From positions 91,701 through 155,700 of the forward strand of contig NZ_JADKYM010000007.1 of NCBI RefSeq assembly GCF_015475875.1: DNA of 64,000 nucleotides. The letters are read 5' to 3'. The notes under the pieces are model-generated. The model saw only the letters and a list, made by a program, of their open reading frames with translations, searched no databases and had not been told where the DNA came from. Positions 23,442 through 30,408 of this stretch are shown here, piece after piece; position 1 is the first letter of the stretch, and each line of letters begins with the position of its first letter. This DNA is from Sphingopyxis solisilvae (GTDB taxonomy: Bacteria > Pseudomonadota > Alphaproteobacteria > Sphingomonadales > Sphingomonadaceae). A program made the position numbers and the translations under genes.

Positions 23442-24182
23442 ATGTACCAGACCGAACTCGCGCGCAGCGGCAAGCGCCTCTTTTTCATTCGCGGCACCTA
23501 TATCTATATCACCATCGCGATTTCGGTGCTGATTGCCTGGTGCAGCAAGGACTGGGGTCCGTTCCAATCGGCGTTCGGCGATTGCGCCTGGTTCTGGCTG
23601 TCGCTCGGCGTCGCCAGCGCCGGGGCGATCGTGCGCGTGTTCACCAGCGGCTGGGCCGCGCTCGGGACTTCAGGCCGCGCCAAGGTCGCCGCGGAGGCAA
23701 GCGAACTCAACACGACCGGGCCGTACAGCCTGGTGCGCAACCCCCTCTACGTCGGGCGCATCCTGAACTTCACCGGCATCGCGATGCTGTCGGGCAGCTG
23801 GGTGTTCGGCGCGATCGTTTTCCTGCTCGCGATCCTGATCTACGAACGCATTTCGATTTATGAGGAAGAATTTCTGCGCGAAAAATTCGGCGCGGCGCAC
23901 GCCGAATGGGCGAAGGACGTTCCCGCGCTGCTTCCCCGCCTGCACGGCTGGGTGAAACCCAAATATCCCTTCTGGTGGAAGCGGATGATCTGGCGCGAAC
24001 AGAACAAGCTGTTCCTGCTCGCCACCACCGTCTTCCTGACCTGGTTCGCGCGGCTCGACTTCAATTTCGACGCGCTGACCGCAGCGCAATGGAACTGGGT
24101 CTATGCCTATGCGGCGCTGGTCGTCGTCCGCTTTATCATCGGCGGGCTGAAAATGGCCGGCTTCTTCAAGGAATTGAGCTGA
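23442..24182 (+). CDS. Isoprenylcysteine carboxyl methyltransferase-like membrane protein
   Basis: The 246-residue protein has several membrane helices. The conserved core SLVRNPLYVGRILNFTGIAML, then IYERISIYEEEFLREKFGAAHAEW, is the signature of the ICMT/phospholipid-methyltransferase (PEMT-like) superfamily: RNP-x-Y, then EE-x-x-L-x-x-x-F-G. Members methylate lipids or small molecules with S-adenosylmethionine inside the membrane. The acceptor here is unknown. The start at 23442 lacks a strong ribosome site; an in-frame ATG at 23412 is possible. The kinase-like gene begins 4 bases after the stop. Confidence 0.8.
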   Translation: MYQTELARSGKRLFFIRGTYIYITIAISVLIAWCSKDWGPFQSAFGDCAWFWLSLGVASAGAIVRVFTSGWAALGTSGRAKVAAEASELNTTGPYSLVRNPLYVGRILNFTGIAMLSGSWVFGAIVFLLAILIYERISIYEEEFLREKFGAAHAEWAKDVPALLPRLHGWVKPKYPFWWKRMIWREQNKLFLLATTVFLTWFARLDFNFDALTAAQWNWVYAYAALVVVRFIIGGLKMAGFFKELS

Positions 24183-24186
24183 ATTG

Positions 24187-24876
24187 ATGGGGGGCGACCT
24201 CGCTCCCCTGATCGCAGTCGTCGGCAGCGACGGGTCGGGCAAGTCGACGCTGTCGGCGGACCTGCTCGCGCATATCCAGCAGAGCCGTGCGGCGGAGTCC
24301 GGCTACCTCGGTCTCGGTTCGGGCGAGCAGGGGCGGCGGATCGGACGCTGGCCGGTCATCGGCCCGCCGCTGCACCGCTTCCTCGACGGCATCGCCGACC
24401 GCTTGCGCGAGCCCGGCGAGCCGATCCCCGGCTATCTGGCCGCGCGCTATGCACTGAACAAGTCGCGGAAGCGCCGTGCCAGGTTCGACGCGCTCCTCGC
24501 GCAGCGGCGTGCAGGCAAGGTGATCGTTACCGACCGTTACCCCCAGGTCGAAGTCCCCGGCCTGCACGACGGACCGATCCTCGCGGGCATCGCGACCAGC
24601 CAGCGGCTCGCCGCGATGCAGGCCGCGGAATACGCGCTCTATGTGGAGATGGCGGCGTACCGACCGACGCTGGTGATTCGCCTGCACGTCGATGTCGATA
24701 CCGTGATGGCGCGCAAGCCCGACCACGACCGTACGCTGATCACCCGCAAGGTCGAAACGGTGGCGCTGCTGCTGTTCAACGGCGCGCCGATCGTCGATAT
24801 CGACGCGACGATGCCCTATGCCGAGGAGCTGGCGTTGGCGACCGCGGCCGTCGATAGAGCGTTGGCCTCCGCCTGA
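24187..24876 (+). CDS. Thymidylate-kinase-like P-loop kinase
   Basis: The 229-residue product has Walker A AVVGSDGSGKSTLSADLLAHI and the lid/acceptor motif VIVTDRYPQVEVPG, both typical of the thymidylate-kinase-like family. It lacks other features of housekeeping Tmk, and position among envelope genes suggests a different phosphate acceptor, possibly a sugar or lipid precursor. The start is ATG at 24187, directly preceded by an in-frame TTG at 24184. It lies 4 bases after the ICMT-like gene and is probably co-translated with it. Confidence 0.75.
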   Translation: MGGDLAPLIAVVGSDGSGKSTLSADLLAHIQQSRAAESGYLGLGSGEQGRRIGRWPVIGPPLHRFLDGIADRLREPGEPIPGYLAARYALNKSRKRRARFDALLAQRRAGKVIVTDRYPQVEVPGLHDGPILAGIATSQRLAAMQAAEYALYVEMAAYRPTLVIRLHVDVDTVMARKPDHDRTLITRKVETVALLLFNGAPIVDIDATMPYAEELALATAAVDRALASA

Positions 24877-24893
24877 CCCCCACCTCTCCGTTC

Positions 24894-24960
24894 GTGTCGA
24901 GCGAAGTCGAGACACGCTGGGTTCGTGCACGACTTCACGTGTCTCGACTTCGCTCGACAC
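24894..24960. repeat. Dispersed palindromic repeat, family C (GTGTCGAGCGAAGTCGAGAC)
   Basis: A 22-bp arm at 24894-24915 is repeated as its exact reverse complement at 24939-24960, with 23 bases between. Each arm is itself nearly palindromic around GAAGTC. It fills the gap between the convergent kinase-like and nucleotidyltransferase genes and would act as a terminator both ways. Confidence 0.85.
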
Positions 24961-24969
24961 AAGCGGAAA

Positions 24970-25746
24970 TTAGAGGCCGGTTTTGCTTGCCATAATCGTC
25001 TCAATCAGCGCGATATCGGCCGGTTTGTCGGCGTCGATGCACGCTTCGGGTTCGGACATTGGCACGACCGTCGCGGCAAGGCCGAAACGCCGGCCCGCGC
25101 GCGCGACCCCCTGTTGGATCGTGAACAGGCCGAGCAGCGCGCCGATCAGCAGCCACGGGCCGAAAGCGGCGACGATCTTCAGCCCCTTTTTGCGGTCGCG
25201 TTCGATCCGCCCCCAGAAATCGAGCAGCGGCAGCGCGCGCCGCCCGCGCAGGTAAAACAGATTGGCCCCCGACCACCAGCCGCCGCGGAACTTGAGCCAG
25301 GTGCGCCGCGATTGCGGATAGCGCGCGAACAGGACGTTCCGCTCGACCATCGCCACCGCGACGTCGCTTTGCTCTGCGCCAGCCAAGAACTCGGCGATCA
25401 TCGTCGGCGTCAGCAACACATTGTCGGCGGTCGTGACCAGCACCGGCGCGTCATGCGGCGGGAGTGCGGCAGCGAGCGAGCTGCTGATGCCCCTTCCGGA
25501 ATCGACAAAATGCAGATCGGCGAAGGCGGCAAGGCCCGACACGGCGGCGAGTTCGGCGCTGTTCTGCGCCAGCACCGTGATCGGCCCGACCTGCGACGAG
25601 GCGCGCAGCGCGCGTAAAACATGGACCAGCATCGGCTGGCCCACGACGGGGAGCAGCGCCTTGGTCGACACACCGCTGCCGCCAAGCAACGGATCGGGTC
25701 CGGGCCGGCTGCCGGCTAACACGATGGCGGGGATGCTGGCGGTCAT
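24970..25746 (-). CDS. Nucleotidyltransferase-family protein (MobA-like NTP transferase)
   Basis: The 258-residue product starts IPAIVLAGSRPGPDP, the LAG-G-S signature of NTP transferases, followed by STKALLPVVGQPMLVHVLRAL (the conserved Lys and homodimer strand) and LVTTADNVLLTP (metal-binding D). Residues about 180-205 contain a hydrophobic stretch (FGPWLLIGALLGLF), unusual for a soluble nucleotidyltransferase and suggesting membrane contact. It probably activates a phosphorylated alcohol or sugar with CTP or a similar nucleotide. It diverges from the DGK-like gene, an arrangement that fits a shared lipid pathway. Confidence 0.72.
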   Translation of the reverse strand: MTASIPAIVLAGSRPGPDPLLGGSGVSTKALLPVVGQPMLVHVLRALRASSQVGPITVLAQNSAELAAVSGLAAFADLHFVDSGRGISSSLAAALPPHDAPVLVTTADNVLLTPTMIAEFLAGAEQSDVAVAMVERNVLFARYPQSRRTWLKFRGGWWSGANLFYLRGRRALPLLDFWGRIERDRKKGLKIVAAFGPWLLIGALLGLFTIQQGVARAGRRFGLAATVVPMSEPEACIDADKPADIALIETIMASKTGL

Positions 25747-25848
25747 CGCCAGCGCCCTACAGCGCCGGATCGCCGCGAACAAGGCGGGCGTATCGCGCGG
25801 AACGCGCCGCGCGCTGCCACCTTTTCGGCGTTCGTGCGTAGGACGGGC

Positions 25849-26679
25849 ATGACCAGCTCGTTCACCCGCCCTGCCCTGATCTGCAACGTCCAGAGCGGCA
25901 GCCACGACGAAGCCATTCGCGCGCAGATTGAAACCGTCTGCCGCGACCATGGCGCGCCGCTTGCCGCGACCTTTGCCCTGCCTGACGACGATGTGCCGGA
26001 TGCCGCGCAATTGGCCGCCGATGGCATCGACCTGTTGCTGGTGTGGACGGGCGACGGGACGATCAACGCCGCCGCGCGCAAGACGGCGGACTGGGATGGC
26101 GCGATCCTGCCGCTCCCCGGCGGCACGCTGAACCTGTTGTCAAAGGCGCTGCACGGCGACCGACCGGCGCCGGAGATTCTGGCCGACGCGCTGGCGGGCA
26201 AGGGACAGCGGCGACCGATACCGACGATCCGGTCGGATAAAAGCGAGGCGTTCATCACGGTGATCGCCGGGCCCGCCACACGCTGGGCCGAGGTGCGCGA
26301 AACGATGCGGCAGGACGGCCTGATCGAGGCGAGCCGGTCGGCACCCGACGCGCTCGACGAAATGATGAACGCGCCGGGGGTGCGCGTGGCCGGACACGAC
26401 ACGGCCTATCCGGCGGTGATCCTGACCCCCACGCACGGCGGTATCCGAGCCGACGGGATATTGACCGAAGGCACCGGCGACGTGCTGCGCCACGGGCTCG
26501 CCTGGCTCGGCGGCGATTTCCGCGACGGGCCGAGCGAGCCGATCACGGCGGGGGACATGGTGGTGCTGGAAAGCGACGCGCCAATCAGCCTGGAATATGA
26601 CGGCGAACTGGACGAAACCGCCTCGCCCGTCACATTCACGCTCGCCTCAAGCGCGGTCGATTTCGTCGCGACGACATGA
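25849..26679 (+). CDS. Diacylglycerol kinase-like catalytic domain protein
   Basis: The 276-residue product has VWTGDGTINAAARKTADW and LPLPGGTLNLLSKALHG. These are the two motifs (GGDGT-x-N-like and P-x-GT-x-N) of the DAGK/sphingosine-kinase/YegS fold that binds ATP and phosphorylates lipid alcohols. The first motif reads TGDGT instead of GGDGT. The C-terminal beta domain is present (DAPISLEYDGE). The lipid substrate is unknown. ATG at 25849 is preferred; a GTG at 25834 is possible. The stop overlaps the metallophosphoesterase start (ATGA), so the two are coupled. Confidence 0.82.
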   Translation: MTSSFTRPALICNVQSGSHDEAIRAQIETVCRDHGAPLAATFALPDDDVPDAAQLAADGIDLLLVWTGDGTINAAARKTADWDGAILPLPGGTLNLLSKALHGDRPAPEILADALAGKGQRRPIPTIRSDKSEAFITVIAGPATRWAEVRETMRQDGLIEASRSAPDALDEMMNAPGVRVAGHDTAYPAVILTPTHGGIRADGILTEGTGDVLRHGLAWLGGDFRDGPSEPITAGDMVVLESDAPISLEYDGELDETASPVTFTLASSAVDFVATT

Positions 26680-27524
26680 CGCGGCTGTTCCATATCAGCG
26701 ACCTGCATTTCGGGCTGGAGGATCGCACCGCGCTCGACTGGTTCAAGGGCTGCGTCCGCCGCGAACAGCCTGATGCCGTCCTGATCACCGGCGACCTGAC
26801 CATGCGCGCGCGCAGCCATGAATTCGCGGCGGCGTGCGACTGGATCGAACGGCTCGACGTGCCGGTCACCGTCGAGGTCGGCAATCACGACCTGCCCTAT
26901 TTCAATCCCTTCGCGCGCTTCTTCTGGCCTTACCGCCGCATCCGCCGGATCGAGCGGCTCGTCGAGCACGAACTCGATCTCGACCGGGTTGCGGTCGTGC
27001 CACTGAAAACCACGGCGCGCGCGCAGTGGCGGCTCGACTGGTCGAAGGGATGGGTGACCCGCCGCGCGCTCGCCAAAACCATAGCCGCGATCGACGCGCT
27101 GCCGCCGGGCAAACAGGTCATCGTCACCGCGCATCATCCGCTCGTCGAGGCGGGGACGAAGGGGCGCGCGCTGACCCGCGGCGGGCAACATGCGCTCGAC
27201 ACGCTGGCGTCGCGCGGCGTCGCGGCGGTGCTGACCGGCCATGTCCACGACGCCTTTGATCTTGTCGCGCGAACCGCGAACGGACCGGTGCGCATGATCG
27301 GTGCGGGAACCCTGTCACAGCGTATCCGGTCGACCCCGCCGAGCTTCAACGAACTGCGGATTGCAAGCGGCACGATCGCGCTGCGGGTGCGCAGCATCGC
27401 CGACGTGCCGACCCCGCAGATGCAGATTCCCGATGTTCCGCCCGACGCGCTGCCGCCGCGCGAGCCCGGCGAGCCGGTGGCCCCGATCCACGCCGTTCCG
27501 CCGGTCGATCCCCCGGTGCATTGA
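26676..27524 (+). CDS. Calcineurin-like metallophosphoesterase
   Basis: The 282-residue product carries all five metal-binding blocks in order: FHISDLHFG (D-x-H), ITGDLTMRA (GD), VEVGNHDLPYF (GNHD), VTAHHPLVE (H) and LTGHVHDAFD (GH-x-H). Metal-dependent hydrolysis of a phosphodiester or phosphomonoester is expected; relatives act on cyclic nucleotides, UDP-diacylglucosamine or phospholipids. Coupling by a 4-base overlap to the DGK-like gene makes a lipid-phosphate substrate plausible, but that is inference. Confidence 0.87.
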   Translation: MTRLFHISDLHFGLEDRTALDWFKGCVRREQPDAVLITGDLTMRARSHEFAAACDWIERLDVPVTVEVGNHDLPYFNPFARFFWPYRRIRRIERLVEHELDLDRVAVVPLKTTARAQWRLDWSKGWVTRRALAKTIAAIDALPPGKQVIVTAHHPLVEAGTKGRALTRGGQHALDTLASRGVAAVLTGHVHDAFDLVARTANGPVRMIGAGTLSQRIRSTPPSFNELRIASGTIALRVRSIADVPTPQMQIPDVPPDALPPREPGEPVAPIHAVPPVDPPVH

Positions 27525-27576
27525 CGGCGCGTCCGATCCCGTTAGGTTGCAAGAAAAAACGGGAAGAGGACAAAAG

Positions 27577-28665
27577 ATGCTGACCAAGGGCGACGATTTC
27601 CCGCTGCACCAGAGCGCCGAGCCGATCGCCTTTGCCGGCACCGACCGCAATTTCTACGATCGCTATTTCTTCAACGGCTATGCGCCCGACGGGTCGGTAT
27701 TCTTTGCCGCGGCGATGGGCTTTTATCCGCAGCTGGGGATCGTCGATGCCGCCTTTTGCGTGCTGATCGACGGGGTCCAGCATAATCTGCGCGCCAGCAG
27801 GCGGTCGGCGGGCGAGCGGCTAGATCTTGCCGTCGGTCCGATTTCGATCCGGATCGACGCGCCGCTGGAGCAGCTGACGCTGAAGATTTTGGCCAACGAC
27901 GGCCCTTTATCAGGCGAGTTGCAGTTCACCGGGCGCCATTTTCCGATCGAAGAACCGCGCTTCACACGCCGCAACGGCACCCGGCTGTTCATGGACTATA
28001 CGCGCATGACCCAGAACGGCCACTGGTCGGGCCGGCTGGCGGTGGGCGGCCAGCGGATCGAGGCGGGCGCCGACTGGGCGGGGACGCGCGACCGCAGCTG
28101 GGGGATACGCCCGGTCGGCGCCGCGGAACCGCAACCGCCGCCGGAGGGCAATTTTCACCAATTTTTCTGGCTGTGGACGCCGTGCAATTTTTCCGACCGC
28201 TCGCTGTTCTTTCACAGCAATGACGATGGCGCGGGCGACGCGTGGAACCGCCGCGCCGTCTTGGCCGACAGCAACGGCGGCGAGCGCCACTTCGCCGATC
28301 CGGTTTTTGCCGTTGAATGGCAGCCGGGCACGCGGCGGCTGCAGAAATTGACCGCCGACCTGGATCGCAGCACACGCCTGACCCTTACGCCTGCCGGACC
28401 GCTGTTCGCGATGAGCGGCCTCGGTTACACCCACCCGGTCTGGGGTCACGGCTTCGATCATGGCGGGCTGGAGGTTGCGCATGACCGCCTGTCCGAAGCC
28501 GAACGGGCGTGGGGCAATCCGCTGGCGATGCACGTGCAGGCGCTGGTCACTGCCGAACTCGTCGACGGCGACCGCCGCGACGTCGGTATCGGCGTCCTCG
28601 AACAATTGTTCGTCGGCCCGCACGCGCCAACCGGTCTCACCGGGCTCATGGACCCCGCCGCATGA
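27577..28665 (+). CDS. Uncharacterised protein, possibly of the DUF7064/DUF7065 type
   Basis: The 362-residue soluble protein begins MLTKGDDFPLHQSAEPIAF. Features are DRNFYDRYFFNGYAPDGSVF, many beta-strand segments, a central GTRDRSWGIRPVG with the conserved RSWG-R, and FFWLWTPCNF. The two-half beta-rich layout and the RSWG motif recall the AttH/CrtC-like two-domain lipocalin fold that now carries DUF7064/7065 labels; I give that as a recollection, not a match. No signal peptide or catalytic motif is clear. GGGAAGAGGA precedes the ATG at 27577. The phosphotransferase gene overlaps its stop (ATGA), so they likely work together. Confidence 0.7.
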   Translation: MLTKGDDFPLHQSAEPIAFAGTDRNFYDRYFFNGYAPDGSVFFAAAMGFYPQLGIVDAAFCVLIDGVQHNLRASRRSAGERLDLAVGPISIRIDAPLEQLTLKILANDGPLSGELQFTGRHFPIEEPRFTRRNGTRLFMDYTRMTQNGHWSGRLAVGGQRIEAGADWAGTRDRSWGIRPVGAAEPQPPPEGNFHQFFWLWTPCNFSDRSLFFHSNDDGAGDAWNRRAVLADSNGGERHFADPVFAVEWQPGTRRLQKLTADLDRSTRLTLTPAGPLFAMSGLGYTHPVWGHGFDHGGLEVAHDRLSEAERAWGNPLAMHVQALVTAELVDGDRRDVGIGVLEQLFVGPHAPTGLTGLMDPAA

Positions 28666-29702
28666 GCTTTCCGACCTGGCCCGGGGCAATGACGGCCGAG
28701 TGGCTCGGCGCGGTTCTGGGGCACGCCGGGCGATTGCGCGGCTTTACGGCTGATCGCATCGGCACCGGCCAGATGTGCGACAGTTACCGCCTGACGCTCG
28801 ACTGGGACGGCGGCGTCGATGCTCCGGCGTCCGTGGTCGCCAAATGTCCGAGCCATGACGCGGCCAGCCGCAACATCGCCAAGCTGACCGGCACCTATGT
28901 CAAGGAAGTCAGCTGGTACCGCGAGCTTGCTGCTGCCAGCGGGGTTCCGGCGCCGCACTGCTATCACTCCGAGATCGCCGACGATGACGTCGACTTCGTT
29001 TTGATCCTGTCCGACCTGACCCCGGCGCGGCAAGGCGACCAGCTGGCCGGTCTTGGCCTGGCGGGGCTCGCGCCGTGCATCGACGCGGCGGCGCGGTTGC
29101 ACGCGCATTTGTGGAATGATCCGCGGCTGGCGGAGATCGCGTGGCTGGCGCGCGACAATGGCGATCTGGTACGGGCGCTTTTCCCGCAGCTGTATCAGGG
29201 ATTTCGCGAGCGCTATGCCGCACGCCTCGCGCCCGAACTGCTCGACGTCGGTGCCGGGATGGTGGCGAAGCTCGACGCCTATCTGACGCGCGAGCCCGCG
29301 GCGCGGACGATCGTCCACGGCGACCTGCGCATCGACAACATCCTTTTCGCCCCCGATGGACATGCGTGCTGGCTGGTCGACTGGCAGACATTGGGCCGCG
29401 GCAGCGGCGCCACCGATCTGGCCTATCTCGTCGGCACCAGCATCGCCGACCCTTTCGAACGCGCCGCCGCCGACCGCCCGGCGTTCGACCATTGGATCGC
29501 GGCGTTGGCGGCACAGGGCATCGACCCCGACATCGCCGCGCTGTGGGACGATTATCGCGTCGGGGCGCTCAGCGGCTATTTCATGGCGGTTTTTGCATCG
29601 ATGAACGTCGAACGCACCGACCGCGGCGACGAGATGTTTGCGGTGATGGCCGAGCGGCCAGCGCGGCAGGCGCTGGCGCTCGGGAGTCTGGATCTGCTCT
29701 GA
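28662..29702 (+). CDS. Aminoglycoside phosphotransferase-like / ecdysteroid-kinase-like small-molecule kinase
   Basis: The 346-residue product has a protein-kinase-like fold. ASVVAKCPS supplies the ATP-binding Lys, TIVHGDLRIDNILF the catalytic HGD-x-x-x-x-N loop, and LVDWQTLGRGSGATDLAYL the metal-binding D. The spacing and the NI-KL-x-Y region resemble the EcKL/DUF1679 and APH group that phosphorylates alcohols, including sterols and xenobiotics. It is not expected to be a drug-resistance gene. Start at 28662 overlaps the stop of the preceding DUF protein, implying a dedicated pair. Confidence 0.78.
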   Translation: MSFPTWPGAMTAEWLGAVLGHAGRLRGFTADRIGTGQMCDSYRLTLDWDGGVDAPASVVAKCPSHDAASRNIAKLTGTYVKEVSWYRELAAASGVPAPHCYHSEIADDDVDFVLILSDLTPARQGDQLAGLGLAGLAPCIDAAARLHAHLWNDPRLAEIAWLARDNGDLVRALFPQLYQGFRERYAARLAPELLDVGAGMVAKLDAYLTREPAARTIVHGDLRIDNILFAPDGHACWLVDWQTLGRGSGATDLAYLVGTSIADPFERAAADRPAFDHWIAALAAQGIDPDIAALWDDYRVGALSGYFMAVFASMNVERTDRGDEMFAVMAERPARQALALGSLDLL

Positions 29703-29712
29703 ACTTTGGCGA

Positions 29713-30273
29713 TCAGGCCTCGATGCGGCGCTCGGCGAGTGCGGCGACAATGGCGTCGCAAAATGCCGGCAGATCGTCGGGACAGCGGCTGGTGATGATA
29801 TTGCCGTCGACGACGACCGCCTCGTCGACGAAATCGGCGCCCGCATTGACCACGTCGGTCCGAATCGATTTGTAGCTGGTCAGGCGCTTGCCCCGGGCGA
29901 GCCCCGCTTCGATCAACAGCCACGGCGCGTGGCAGATAGCGGCAACCGGCTTGCCTGCTGCGGCGAAGTCGCGGATCAGTGCGACCGCGGCATCATCGAC
30001 GCGCAGCAGATCCGGGTTGATCTGGCCACCGGGCAGCACGAGCGCGGCATAATCGTCGATCTTGACGTCGCCGATCTTCAGATCGACCTCGATCTCGTCG
30101 CCCCAATCGTCGCCGTCCCAGCCGGTAATGTCACCCAGTTGCAGCGACGCTATGTCGACGTCGGCGCCCGCGTCCTGCAGCCGCTCCAGCGGGACTTCGA
30201 GTTCGGACTGTTCGAAGCCGTCGGTGGCCATGATCAGGATGCGCTGCGATGCGAGCGGTTCGGTGTTGGCCAT
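29713..30273 (-). CDS. DJ-1/PfpI-family protein (type 1 glutamine-amidotransferase fold)
   Basis: The 186-residue product has RILIMATDGFEQSELEVPLE near the start, where Glu is the conserved acidic partner, and the nucleophile elbow PVAAICHAPWLLIEAG with Cys-His. SYKSIRTDVVNAGADFVDEAVVVDGNIITSRCPDDLPAF is the PfpI C-terminal signature. Members are proteases, chaperones or deglycases of glycated proteins; which applies is unknown. GAAAGGAATAT precedes the ATG at 30273. The gene converges with the phosphotransferase gene. Confidence 0.9.
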   Translation of the reverse strand: MANTEPLASQRILIMATDGFEQSELEVPLERLQDAGADVDIASLQLGDITGWDGDDWGDEIEVDLKIGDVKIDDYAALVLPGGQINPDLLRVDDAAVALIRDFAAAGKPVAAICHAPWLLIEAGLARGKRLTSYKSIRTDVVNAGADFVDEAVVVDGNIITSRCPDDLPAFCDAIVAALAERRIEA

Positions 30274-30355
30274 GAGATATTCCTTTCCAAGATGAATATC
30301 CTGAACGCTGCCGCCGCTGTGCTCGTTGCATCGTGCCGCGCGCGTTGCGGCACAG

Positions 30356-30399
30356 AAAAAGGGCGGCCCGTCGCCGGACCGCCCTCTCCCCCTTTTTTC
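30356..30399 (-). terminator. GGGCGG-type terminator of the autotransporter gene
   Basis: GGGCGG-C-CCG and CGG-A-CCGCCC pair around a TCGC loop at 30361-30384. On the leftward strand a T5 run follows at once, and on the other strand CTCCCCC then T6. Near-identical hairpins lie at 34060-34083 and 63490-63513. Confidence 0.85.
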
Positions 30400-30408
30400 G
30401 GGTCGTGA

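Noticed and set aside
28662..29702. Antibiotic-resistance gene (aminoglycoside phosphotransferase)
   Set aside because: Only the general kinase fold is shared. The sequence fits the EcKL/APH-like metabolic group, and it is coupled to an uncharacterised beta-rich protein.
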